Assembly: GCA_907164885.2 (NCBI GenBank)
Contig: OU015491.1
Location: 119,524,931 to 119,588,930, forward strand
Source: Dolomedes plantarius
Lineage: Eukaryota > Arthropoda > Arachnida > Araneae > Dolomedidae
DNA: 64,000 bases
Direction: 5' to 3'
Positions 22,700 to 33,229 of the stretch are shown here, piece after piece (the stretch's first letter is position 1; the number at the start of each line of letters is the position of its first letter). Both the position numbers and the translations under genes were made by a program. The notes beneath the pieces were generated by a model, which did no database searches, was not told where the DNA came from, and was given only the letters and a program-made list of their open reading frames with translations.

Positions 22700-23668
22700 C
22701 ACTGAAGTGCCACTGAATTAGGGATAGCAAAGCCTATGAAAATTGTGTAGTGCTACGCATCATGTATGCGCAAGTGAGGGCGCTGTGGTAACTGCATATA
22801 TAGCGCGTACTGTGGTTGTTCTGAATTAGTTGTTGGAATTGCCAGTATGGGTAAACTAACCTGATTTAGACGCCTTCGTTCGCGGACAAATCGTAGCTAG
22901 GATTTTCAAGGTCGACAGTGTCAAGAGTATACCAAGAATACATGGATGGTGGAAAAAAAAACTAGCGATCGGGCAAACTGCAAAGGACAACTAGCCTTGA
23001 CAGTGCGTGGTGAGAGACGGCACAGGCGTATTGTACGTACCCAGCGAAACCAAACATTAGCTCAAATTACCACCCAGTTTAATGACGGTGCCAGTCGTAC
23101 AGTCAGTAAACGGACTGTGCAGCGCTCGCTTCACCGTATGGGTTTCGGGAGCCGTCGACCTACGAGAGTACCATTGCTCTATACTCGCCATCGGGCTGCA
23201 CGTCTTGCCAAGGCAAGAGAGCACAGAGACTGGGGTGTAGAGGACTGGAAACGAGTAGCATGGAGTGATGAGTCTCGATTCCGACTACTTAACGCCGACG
23301 TGAGGCTGAGAATATGGCGTCAGGCTCATGAAGCCATGGATCCTACATGCCTGGCTGGAACTGTACAAGGGCATGGTGGCTCAATCATGGTCTGGGGTGT
23401 TTTTTCGTGGCACAGTTTGGAATCTTTGGTGCGTGTACCACCCTCCCTCAATGCAATTCTGTACGTAGAGTTGCTGGGTGATCACCTCCATCCGTTTATG
23501 CTGTTCTGTTATCCGCACGGTAATGGAGTTTTCCAGCAAGACAACTGTACCTCTCACAAGTCCCGGTTGGCTACTGACTGGTTGGATGGGCATTCCTCTG
23601 ACTTCTCTGTCATGAATTGGCCACCTAGAAGCCCAGACTTAAATCCTATTGAGCATCTTTGGAATGTT
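22700..23668 (+). pseudogene. second Tc1-like transposon, 3'-truncated, with broken transposase
   Basis: It begins CACTGAAGTGCCACTGAATT after a TA. Coding similarity starts near 22864 (DLDAFVRGQIVAR), then changes frame twice: SRVYQEYMDGG, then TSDRANCKGQ in the frame open from 22946. That last frame holds a near-complete catalytic core: KRTVQRSLHRMGF, WSDESRF (first Asp), QQDNCTSHKS (second Asp) and NPIEHLWNVL (Glu). Homology stops at about 23668, where the sequence passes directly into a Tigger C-terminus. The usual 50-60 C-terminal residues and the right terminal repeat are absent. Frameshifts plus truncation make it non-functional. Confidence 0.88.
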
Positions 23669-24331
23669 TTGATGGTTCGTGGATGGTTCGAGAAGCAAAT
23701 ATCATGGTACTGGATGATATTGAGGAGCTGATATTGAGGAGCTGATAACAATGATATTGAGGAGCTCGTGGAAGAGCTCAACCAAGAGCTGGCCACAGAA
23801 CAGCTAACAGAATTGCAGTGTCTTTCACAGCAAGCAGTTGTAGAGAAGAGTTTGTCAGTGGAGAAGGACGAAGAAATAGCAAAGAAACAATCTTCTAGCG
23901 CAATAAAAGAAATGATGAAAGCATGGGAAACTATTGCATAGTAAGTTACAAAGCATCACCCTGGTAAGACGGTGGTTATTCGCGCTATAAATTTATTCAA
24001 TGACAATGCGGTGACACATTTTAAGCAAATTTTGAAGCGCCGAGGAAAAACAAATGTCGCTAGATAGCTTTCTAGTAAAAAGATTAGATATGTGTCATAA
24101 ATTCGTAAATAATAAACTACATATGGATGATTTTGCTCCTTAAGAATTTATGTATAAGTAATTTTCTTTAAATAATAAACGTTACGTGTAAAAAATTTTG
24201 AGTATTTTTTGGCATGGAAAGCATTATCGTATTTTACATTAATTTATATGGGAAAAATTGTTTCGCTTAACGAGTGTTCCGCATTACGAATACGACTCTA
24301 GAACGAATTATGCTCGTTATGCGAGGTTTCA

Positions 24332-24334
<3 letters not shown>
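23669..24334 (+). pseudogene. Tigger1-like transposase C-terminus and 3' terminus
   Basis: The + strand reads VREANIMVLDDIEEL, then a local triplication of GATATTGAGGAGCT that puts stops in frame. It continues through EELVEELNQELATEQLTELQ, KKQSSSAIKEMMKAWETIA, NLFNDNAVTHFKQILKRR and QMSLDSFLVK, with a stop and at least one frameshift. This matches the C-terminal tail known from Tigger1/TIGD1-type transposases. The 3' end is a Tigger-like terminus (minus strand CAGTGAAACCTCGCATAACG) ending at 24334 against TA. The catalytic domain and left half are absent, replaced by Tc1 sequence. Confidence 0.82.

Positions 24335-24410
<76 letters not shown>
24335..24410. repeat. (TA)38 microsatellite between two pogo-type ends
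   Basis: A TA run of 76 bp lying exactly between the Tigger 3' terminus (CACTG, 24330-24334) and the next element's CAGTGG (24411). Confidence 0.97.
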
Positions 24411-24413
<3 letters not shown>

Positions 24414-24583
24414 TGGAATCTCGATCGATCGTTTTCGGATCCATCGTTTTTCCGCATGTGTCGTTCATTTTATCCAGTCCCAACGATCATATTGCTTTGT
24501 TATGTTTCCGCATCTATCGTTTTCCCACATTTATCGTTCATTTCAATCGGTCTCTTGAAAATCGATCGATCGAGATTCCACTG
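24411..24583. mobile_element. pogo-type MITE, 173 bp
   Basis: CAGTGGAATCTCGATCGATC at the left is the exact inverse of the right end GATCGATCGAGATTCCACTG. It is flanked by TA on both sides, with no coding sequence. Internally, CATYTATCGTTTTYCCACAT-like motifs repeat. Size, CAGTG start and TA target fit a pogo/Tigger MITE. Confidence 0.92.
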
Positions 24584-24614
<31 letters not shown>

Positions 24615-24615
24615 A
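24584..24615. repeat. (TATG)n microsatellite
   Basis: A short tetranucleotide run directly after the MITE. Confidence 0.9.
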
Positions 24616-25510
24616 AATTAATTATCGTGCCTGCATTTTTGATATACATGCTCTCCCACCCCGTAAAGAAAAGGTTAACTAAGATTTCATTGTTAAAAGT
24701 ACATTTAATAGAAGACTCAGATACAAAAATTTATATTTAAAGAAATTTCAAAACCTTAAAGTTGCAAGTAAATAAACATTACTATTTAGAAAATGCCTAA
24801 ACTACGACATTGTGATGGGGACTATAAAAAAATTCTTAAATAACATGTTACTACGAGTAACTTAACTCGTGCATTTCACTGCAATTTAATTCGTGACTAA
24901 ATCTTTAGACAGTCAGAAAAGTTCAGTGGGATTTCTTAACTGAATTTTTATTCCACTTCTTTGAGTTGCTGGGAGTTTCTTTTAAAGTTCTGGAACAGGT
25001 TCTTTGTGACTTATTTTCTCGTTCTTCTAAAATTTTATTTCTTTCTCTTTGACAATAATGTAGACAATAATTCATCTCCATGGTGTATAGAACACAACTT
25101 ATCAATTTAATCACCCTGTTTAATGCAGTTCCAGACGTGCATGATAATAAGGAAAAGCATACGACTTAAACAGCTTATAAAATCTGCGAAAAAGAGGACA
25201 TACATTTTAAGATCGCTAAAATATTTTAATGCAAGAAAAAAATAAGTCAACACGTGTATAATGTGAAATTTTTAAAATATAAATATTAAATACAGTTAAT
25301 CCTCTTTAGATAGCTTTTTAGTAACACAATTGTTAATTTCTTCATGCCAATGTACCTTAGAATAAGCACATAGGGTTTTTAACAGCTTCCACCGTTGATA
25401 AAAAACAAACTTCCATTTGAAAATTTTACAAATATGATACGTTTGGAGTACGTCTTATGCATTTATTCCTCATTTTTGTGTAAATTTAATATCAATAAAT
25501 CCATCGATTT
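24616..25510. other. no recognisable feature
   Basis: AT-rich. The 63-residue minus frame at 24923-25114 is lysine/serine-rich with no recognised domain. Confidence 0.4.
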
Positions 25511-25832
25511 GTAATATTAATATTGTTTTCAGTGACATAAGAAAAGGGTAACATGAATTATCAATTAAAAAAACTTCTAAAAAATCGGTATTTGAAAACA
25601 ATACAATTATTTACAGGCTCTCAGTTTTTGTTGCATTTCAGTGGAATTTAATTGACTCATAAATATCAATCTTGTAATATTCATATTGTTTTCAGTGACA
25701 TAAGAAAAGGGTAACATGGATTATCAATTAAAAAGACTTTCTAAAAAATCGGTATTTGAAAACAATACAATTACAGGCTCTCAGTTTTTGTTGCATTTCA
25801 GTGGAATTTAATTGACTCGTAAATATCAATCT
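25511..25832. repeat. 163-bp tandem duplication (2 copies)
   Basis: The unit containing TTTTCAGTGACATAAGAAAA and TGCATTTCAGTGGAATTTAA occurs twice in direct tandem (about 25511-25673 and 25674-25832) with few differences, suggesting a recent event. Confidence 0.9.
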
Positions 25833-26935
25833 TAAAAATAAAAAATTTAAAAACATAAAAGAAACAGTTGTGTGTGATTCGTAATTCGAATCCAATTGGA
25901 GAAAGTATAGGCATTTTGAGAAAATATAAATAACAAAAGAACTTTGAAAATTCTGTGGGTTTCAAATCGAAATGCAAATTTCGAGCAATTCAAATTTAAA
26001 TCAACGGTTAAATAAAAGATTTGTATTTTTTTTAATTGAAGCCATTTAATGATATTCATAGCATAAAAAGTTTTCGTGAATGCACTTTTTTGATTAATCA
26101 CTTCCCAAAAATCTATGATGTTGGATTATAATTTGCCTTTTGAATGATAAACGCCAATTAATTCAAAAAACAACATGATATTTCATTATTAAATACCCCT
26201 CCTCCTGAAATTGATTGCGTACTTCTTTTACATTTATGAGATTATTGTAGGTCGTTCTTTTCTTTTATTCTTCTTACGCATGAATGATATACAAATGGAG
26301 AAGTATTCAAACAGCATTTTTCAAGAATCATTTGGAAATGTCACGCAATTATTAGAGTTGATTTATGCCATAAATTACTTTACGAAAGCCATGTCAATGC
26401 ATTTTATTAACAAAGATTTCATCTAATGATTAAAAAAAACATTATTCAAACTCATTTAGTTTGAGAATCAAGGTATATAAGTTTTTATTTTTAAAATCCC
26501 CAATTTTTATCCCCTATTAACTGTCGGAAAGCGTATGCTGTTGTTTTAAATAAGAAGAAATTTTATTTATTTCGACGGATAAAGGATACTAAATATTTAT
26601 CCGTATAAAACAATATGTACTTAGTACTTTTCTGATATTCCTCTAGGCACTCCATCCGCTTTTTACAATTCACTGGCAGGATTGGACATTTCTGCCATAA
26701 CATATGAAACATATAAAATGCGTTTAGCCAATGGTACATATTTACTGACATTCCATTTCCAGAAGAAGCTTTTTTTATTCTACGTAAGTAAGTACATATG
26801 CCATGTAAACACTCTCCATTGCTTAGAATAAAATTCTGAAAAATCTGGTTGCTTGTACAATGAAACAATATTTAATGAGTTATTTTATTGCTTCTTACGC
26901 TATCGTATTTTGAAAAGAAACTTCTCATTAAAAAT
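25833..26935. other. no recognisable gene
   Basis: AT-rich. A 101-residue minus frame at 26563-26868 has 6 Cys but no recognised motif or clear splice context, and was not called. Confidence 0.4.
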
Positions 26936-27730
26936 ATATTGAAACGGGTGCATGCAAAATTAGCTTAAAAATATCACTGAAAATGAAACATTCACTGTTC
27001 GCTAAATTTAAATTCTGTTAGGACATTCATGAAAGTTTTATCCGGTAAAGTAACATAACTGTTTTCAGAAAACTAAGTAAATCAACTATATTTAACATTG
27101 CAATTGGTAAGCCTGTTAAAAGCTTTGTTGCTAGTTTTCTTGAATTATAGAAGCCACATGTTTAGAAGCTTCATAACATTGACTTGCACATTGGAGACAT
27201 TATGTATAATTGTGCATTTTTAAAGGTCATACTTTGAACAGAATAATAATTCTTTCTTTCTGTAAAAAAATAGATCAACTATACGAACATCACAATTTGT
27301 TTGGTTGGCAAGACAGGTCTTGCGTCGAATATTTGAATTCTATCTGTCACCTATTTACCGACTTGGAAACAACGAGACTTGTGGGATATCGATAAAATTA
27401 TATTGGGCTTCCAAGGTGAGTTTGTGGGTGCATCGGTGACATCACTGAAGATTCTCTGTATAAATATTCGTATCATGACCAGACAATGTGTGGATAACCG
27501 CTGTATTATGGCATTAAAACTTTGACACAATGTCTCGGTGATTATGACAAGATTAAATTTGTTCTTTCGCTAAAAAAGCAAAGAAATGATATGTTTTAGA
27601 CATGACAGTGAGGCTGCTTACTAACAGACGTGTTATATTTAAAAACAAAATTATTAAAAATGATGAGAATAAGATAATATGTTGGTTTGACTCCAATGTT
27701 TTGCATAATCATTTTGAATAAGATTCATCA
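26936..27730. repeat. tandem segmental duplication, unit 1
   Basis: This 795-bp unit is repeated in tandem at 27731-29106. Both begin TATTGAAACGGGT and end GATTCATCA/TATTCATCA. Shared blocks include CTAAATTTAAATTCTGTT, GACARGWCTTGCGT and GGATAACCGCTGTATTATGG. The divergence suggests an old duplication. No conserved frame runs through both. Confidence 0.88.
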
Positions 27731-29106
27731 TATTGAAACGGGTACATACAAAATGAACTTAAAAATACCACTTAAAACTAATCATTCACTTTGCACTAAA
27801 TTTAAATTCTGTTGGGACATTTGTAAAAGATTTATCTGATAAAGTAACATACCTGTTTACAGAAAACTTTGTAAATCAACTGTATTTACATAGCACTTGG
27901 AAAGCTTTGTAAAAGCTATGTTTTCTTGAATTATAGTAGCAACCTATTTTCAAGTTTCATAACATTGAGTTTCACATTGATGACATCTATATATTTAAAT
28001 TGCTAAGCCGACTTCTTGGGCAGTCAGTGAAAGAAAACTACTGCATCAATGTGCTTCATTTTGGTCTTAACAAAAGATTGTAATCTGTGAAATTTTCAAA
28101 TTTGGTTTTTGTAACCGTAATTTATATTAATTAGCGATAATTTACAATTAAAAATTTATTTCTGCGCATGCTCAGTGGAATGTTTCAATCTGTCTTTCGA
28201 AACTCACTGTTTCTACGCATGCTCAGTGACATTTTTTAATGATAAGCACGTTTATTTCGAGGAGTCTCTCTAGATCTCTCTCTGCCATTTTTATTTTTAT
28301 GATAATTATGTTTGTGAAATATAAGATTAAACCTCATGGAAATTGCTTATTTCTCGCTGTTTAATTAGCGATAATTTACAATAAAAAACTGCTTTCTGCG
28401 CATGCTCAGTGACATTTTAAAATCTGGCTTTAGATACTCACTAAGTACGAGCCGGCTTAAACACATTAATTTGCTTCTGCTCATTATCATGATTTTCAAC
28501 ATTTGGTAATGATGTGTTGGGTATAATTTGTGTATTAGTGCATTTATTTACTATTTAGCTGTCATGTTTTGACGGGTACCAACTAGTTATATATAACTGT
28601 GCATTTATAAAGGTCATACTTTGGACATAATAATTCTTACTTTCTGTAAAAAATCTTAGTTTTCTAGAAGGAGTCAGCTATGCAAACATTATGATTTGTT
28701 TGTTTGACAAGACACGTCTTGCGTAGAATATTTGAATTATATTTTTCACCTATTTACCAGCTTCGGAGCAGTATGACTTGTGGTATACTCATAATTGGAG
28801 TGAGCTTCAAAGGTGAGTTTATGGTTGCATCCGTGGCATCACTGAAGATTGTCTGAATCAATATTTGTATCATGTTCAGACAATGTATGGATAACCGCTG
28901 TATTATGGTTTTAAAACGTTGACACAGTGTATCGGTGATTACGAAAAGAATAGATATTTTCTTTCGCTAAAAACATCGAAGAAATGACGCATGTTTTAGA
29001 CATTGAAGTGAAACTGCTTACCAACAGGTATGCTATAGTTAAAAACAAAATTATTAAAAATTGGTGGGAAAAAGATTTGTATAATCGTTTTGAATCATAT
29101 TCATCA
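27731..29106. repeat. tandem segmental duplication, unit 2, with insertion
   Basis: Homologous to unit 1 except for an extra block of about 596 bp at 27994-28589. Unit 1 shows the uninterrupted site (GACATTATGTATAATTGTGC). Confidence 0.88.
27994..28589. mobile_element. unclassified insertion in unit 2
   Basis: Present only in unit 2 and flanked by TATATA on both sides (27988-27993 and 28590-28595). It contains GCGCATGCTCAGTG three times (two as TGCGCATGCTCAGTG, near 28163 and 28397, and one as ACGCATGCTCAGTG, near 28216) and TTAATTAGCGATAATTTACA twice. No clear inverted termini and no coding frame. Its mobile nature is inferred from the empty paralogous site. Confidence 0.55.
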
Positions 29107-29460
29107 CAGGATACGTTTAAAATATGCAAATGCATAAGAAGATAGGGGACCTTCAACTTCAAATTATTTAATTTTCAATTTTTGATTATTTAATTTTCAA
29201 TTTTTGACAAAAATTCAAATTATTTAATTTTCAATCAAATTATTCAATTCAAATCAAATTATTTAATTTTCAATTTTTGACAAAATGAGAAGAATTTGTA
29301 TTCTTTTTTTCCTACATTCAAGACCCTTAGAATTCAAATTAAGAAATTTTTGGCAGGATAATGCTTTTAAAAAATATAAAAAAATGCTAGTATTTTTCAA
29401 AATCCTCCATATGCATTCCAAATCACTTTAAACACCTCAATTTTTTAATATAAGTTTACC

Positions 29461-29463
<3 letters not shown>

Positions 29464-29509
<46 letters not shown>
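29464..29509. repeat. (TA)23 microsatellite
   Basis: A TA run just upstream of the solo LTR. Confidence 0.97.
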
Positions 29510-29511
<2 letters not shown>

Positions 29512-29520
29512 ATTATTACT

Positions 29521-30057
29521 TGTCATGTATTCTAAATTCTCCTCAATAAAGCATACCCCCTATTCCAAATTGTGACCTAGGAAAAAGTGAATTAACCAAC
29601 TATTCTATTCCTTTTGCATGCGTGGAACATTAAAGTTATTCTTAACCTCCTACGCACTAACAGGCCCGTGGAAAGATGAGTCAGAGATGATTCTGAGGCA
29701 TGAGATTTTGAATCATACCTTCACGTGGTCAATCATGTGTTCGTGTCTAACCAATTATAGAATTCTAAGTAGCTAGCGCCTCCATAGTATAGAAGGTCGA
29801 ACAGAAGATTTTCGCGTTCGCTCTGCGTCCTTGCTGTTGTCTTGTCCCTTCGCGCGTCTCTTCTTTCCTTACCCTCAACCTATATGCCGCTGCTGTCCGA
29901 TTCCGTCATTGTTAAACCTTCTGTGTACCTACTTTGATGTCTGCTGTCTGAAGTATACTTCCATGTGTGTGTACTCTTCAATGTGTTCCTGTTCTATCGA
30001 GTGTTTTTCTCTCCACGACTACCAACGTTCACGAAACGTGTCCGAGAGGAGCCGACA
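29521..30057. mobile_element. solo LTR with 5-bp target duplication
   Basis: A 537-bp block that begins TGTCATGTATTC and ends GAGCCGACA, giving the TG...CA ends of an LTR. It is flanked by TTACT on both sides (29516-29520 and 30058-30062). It is less AT-rich than its surroundings and absent from the paralogous repeat copy A. It is not similar to the gypsy LTR at 62265. The orientation and superfamily cannot be set without the internal region. The open frame from 29831 is spurious. Confidence 0.75.
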
Positions 30058-30063
30058 TTACTT

Positions 30064-30127
<64 letters not shown>
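30064..30127. repeat. palindromic compound microsatellite (AC)n(TA)n(TG)n
   Basis: An (AC)8 run, a (TA)12 run and a (TG)11 run follow each other. The two outer runs are mutually complementary, so the whole tract can form a hairpin or cruciform. Confidence 0.95.
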
Positions 30128-30129
<2 letters not shown>

Positions 30130-30544
30130 ATACATATGCATAAATGTACATGGATTTTTTTGGTATGAATCTAAGAGTATCAAAAATTATTATTTTAATC
30201 TGCCCGTGATTTTTTCGTATTTTTGCTTTATTTGATGGTCTATAAATTTGAAAAATATTTGTGGTTTCAAAGAATTGTGCACAGTTTTATGGTAAACAAT
30301 TCAGTTAACAATCCTCAGAAGTTTTGAAGAAATCAGATGAAAATTAAACAGCCTGATGCATTTTGAAAATTTCTAGCATTTTTGAAGAATTTATTGCAAA
30401 ACAGGTCTTATTCTTCCCCGAAACACTTATTTTTGAATTTGAAGTTTCTTCAATGTAGTAAAAAATAGTATTAATTATTCTCATTTTGTATATAGAGTAT
30501 AATATTGAAAATTAAGAAAGAGGAGTTGAAGGTCCCTTGTCCCC

Positions 30545-32138
30545 ATATGCATCATTTTGTAGTTGGTGTACATGCTATTTGCAGACCTAAAACATGAGAT
30601 AAAGGTTTCAAGGGCTATGAATGGAAAATGTTTGAGCAATCGAATAATATCATAGCTAATTTTATTAATTTTCCAATGAGGAGACAACAAAATTCAGCAT
30701 TGATAATATTAGTGTTCTTCAGCTTTGCCCTAATAAACATTTTAAATTACAAAATAAATATGCGCAAATGGCAACATTAAAAGATTAAAGCACTGAAATT
30801 AAACTTAAAAAATTTAAGGCACAATCTAAATTAGTATGCTATTATAGGCTCTTTTGATACGATAAATGCTATTATGATATGTTCTATTATAAAAATGTAG
30901 AAGAAAAGAGAACGAAACACTTCTAATATATGTTTAGAATATATTGCTTACTTAATATAACTTAGCTTTACAGCCAGTAGAATTAAAATCTTATTTCCAG
31001 GTAGAGAAAATAATATTTGAGGGGAACCAACATCGAGAAAACAGATGTTCTCTTAAAAGCTTTTCAGCGTTACATCATAACAAGACTAAAGGATTCCCTT
31101 TTTGCTTTAAACTTCTTACGGAAGAGAAATACAATTGGATGAAAAATAGTTTTTTTTACTTTATTTTATCTATTACTTGAGAAACCTTACATTAATTCAT
31201 CATTTATTATGTATTTAACTTTTTATGTATTTATGCATTTTGTGACTTGGTTTACATATTTTTTTCTCATTCATTATCTACAATGTCTTTTAAAATATAT
31301 AGCATTTATTTGTTATTATTTCTATACGCTGCGTTTACCAGTGGAAAAGAGGAAATAGCACTGAAAAATATTTTAATAAAAGCTGACATTTTATCCTACG
31401 TAATAATCAATTTATTTTACTATACGCTTATTCTTTGTTATAGTAAATCTATCATTTATATAAAGTCTGTAATATAAAGACATGCATTCCCTTTTAAATA
31501 CATTGTCATTTTCCCAATCGTATTCTGATATTTCTCACTTCAAGATTATTTTGACGATTAAATTAATTTACGTATCTCCACTTTATACATGAAAGATATT
31601 TTCTTAACATTTAAATAATGGTAACATAATAAGATTATTTAGAATACATTTTTGTCAAAATTAATTCGGTGTTTTGTTAAATTTTGTTTGAATATTAGAC
31701 GTCTTTTTTGTCGCATATTTATTTTCTGATGCTTTGTAATGTATTCAAAGTGTACAAGAACACATCTATGTACGGTATATATAGTATTTAATGTACTAAC
31801 ATAACAGGTTTACACAAGAGTCATAGTCAATAGTCTCTTGTTACTCGAGTCACAAATTAGTCTTTCAATTACGAGAACATACCTTTTATTAAATTTTAGA
31901 CTAGGAAAATAACGCAAAGCATGTTTTCGTAGCAAATGCTTGACGGAAAAAATCTTCAACAACATGCTTCCTCTATTTTTAACACATGTTGAAATAAACT
32001 CCTGAGTTATGAGCTTTAGGTTATATTAGTGTCTAAAGCCTGACTTTTAAATTTCTCTGACAACGATCTTTATAAAAGTTATTTCCATCTTTTATAGAAG
32101 TTATACATGAAAGAAATGTTATGACCTCAAAATACCCC
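30545..32138. other. AT-rich stretch with one possible exon
   Basis: Apart from the possible first exon at 31283-31399 nothing is recognised. Near 32040-32130 there are several copies of a CTTTTATARAAG motif that also occurs in the inverted-repeat element next door. Confidence 0.4.
31283..31399 (+). CDS. possible first exon encoding a signal peptide
   Basis: ATG at 31283 in a CACA-like context (CTACAATGTC) starts MSFKIYSIYLLLFLYAAFTS, a short basic start, a hydrophobic core of about 12 residues and small residues before a charged KEE: a classical signal-peptide layout. The frame reaches a phase-0 GTAATA donor at 31400 after 39 codons. Without that splice it continues into a low-complexity hydrophobic tail and stops at 31475. 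No partner exon is identified, so the function is unknown. AT-rich DNA yields hydrophobic frames by chance, so confidence is low. Confidence 0.25.
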
Positions 32139-32143
32139 TAATA

Positions 32144-33224
32144 CACTATCAAAGTTCTTTGACAAAGCTCTTTTATAAAAGTTTTTTTTTGAGGGGGGGG
32201 GGGAGGCGAAAAACCTTAAAATTTTATCTCTTAAAAAATTATTTATTTGTGTGCATCTAACGCTTAAGTGGAACCACCATACAAAATTTCAGCTTCCTAG
32301 ATCCTATGGTTCCAGAGATACAATGTGGTTTTTTTGTGAGAGAGGGGGCTGAACCATTAAAATTCGAGCTTTTATAAAAAGATTTATTCTGCACCTAGGG
32401 CGTAAGGAGAACCACCATAAAAGATTTCAGCTTCTTAGGCCCATTACTTCCAGAGATATAGTGGGATTTTTTGGAGGGAGGGGGCTAAAGCCGTTAAAAT
32501 ACGAGCTTGTAAAAAAGATTTATTGGTGTGTACCTAAGGCTTAAAAGGAACCACCATACACAATTTCAGTTTCTTAGGTCCTGTGGTTCAAGCGATACAA
32601 TGGTTTTTTAGAGGGGAGTTAAGCCCCTTTTAACCCCTTAAAATTTCTATTTTTCAAAAAGATTATTTAGTGGGCAACTAAGGCTTAAGAGGAACCACTA
32701 TACAAAATTTCAGCTTCCTAGGCTCTATGGTTCCAAAGATACAGTGGGTGTTTTTTAAAAGCGGAGGGGGTTAAGCCCTTTTTAACCCCCTTAAAATTTG
32801 TATTTTTTAAAAATATCTCTTATTGGGCACGTAGATCTTAGGAGTAACCACCATGCAAAATTTCAGCATCCTAAGACTTTTGCTTCGAAAGATTTCCGTT
32901 TCTTTTAACGTACTCATTTTGAATAGTTTTCATGTATTTCTGTTTTGTAATTAGTACGCAATTTTTAATTAGAGCTAAAATTATTTCGAATAGAAATCTT
33001 GTTCTGCTTCTGCCGCGTTTTCCACACATTTGTATTTTTTTAACATGCTATTGCTCGAAATGTTGTTTATAATATCCGGGCACTGAAATCTGTTATAAAA
33101 CTTTGACGAAGAGCCCAACTTTTATAAAAGAACTTTTATAATAGTTATCTTTTATCAAATTGAGGTACATATTTCTCGTCAAACTTTTTTTATAAAAGAT
33201 CTTTGTCAAAGAACTTTCATAGTG
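32144..33224. mobile_element. inverted-repeat element carrying a minisatellite
   Basis: The left end CACTATCAAAGTTCTTTGAC and the right end, read on the minus strand as CACTATGAAAGTTCTTTGAC, continue as matching arms for about 45 bp (AAAGMTCTTTTATAAAA). TAATA is directly repeated outside both ends (32139-32143 and 33225-33229). The 1081-bp interior is largely a five-unit minisatellite plus AT-rich DNA, with no transposase. The CACTA-like start and TAATA (or just TA) duplication do not settle the superfamily. Confidence 0.75.
32190..32895 (+). repeat. five-unit minisatellite of about 140 bp
   Basis: Units recognised by AACCACCATACAAAATTTCA start near 32271, 32409, 32548, 32692 and 32845, with spacing rising from 138 to 153 bp. 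Each unit also has a TTCCAGAGATACARTG-like block and a G-rich run preceding TAAGCC. Divergence between units shows an old array confined to the inverted-repeat element. Confidence 0.85.
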
Positions 33225-33229
33225 TAATA

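Larger units (their letters stand above)
29144..30544. repeat. dispersed repeat family with GGGACCTTCAAC ends, copy B
   Basis: The left end holds GGGGACCTTCAACTTCAAAT and the right end is its inverse, GAGTTGAAGGTCCCTTGTCC. The interior matches copy A at 18620-21500. Copy B carries a separate insertion of about 0.65 kb (29464-30127), made of TA repeats, a solo LTR and a compound microsatellite. Class unknown; the inverted ends suggest a DNA transposon. Confidence 0.65.

Noticed and set aside
26563..26868. 101-residue minus-strand ORF with several Cys
   Set aside because: No family, no convincing start or splice sites, AT-driven composition.
29831..30235. 134-residue plus-strand ORF
   Set aside because: It starts in the solo LTR and ends in the compound microsatellite; composition follows the repeats.
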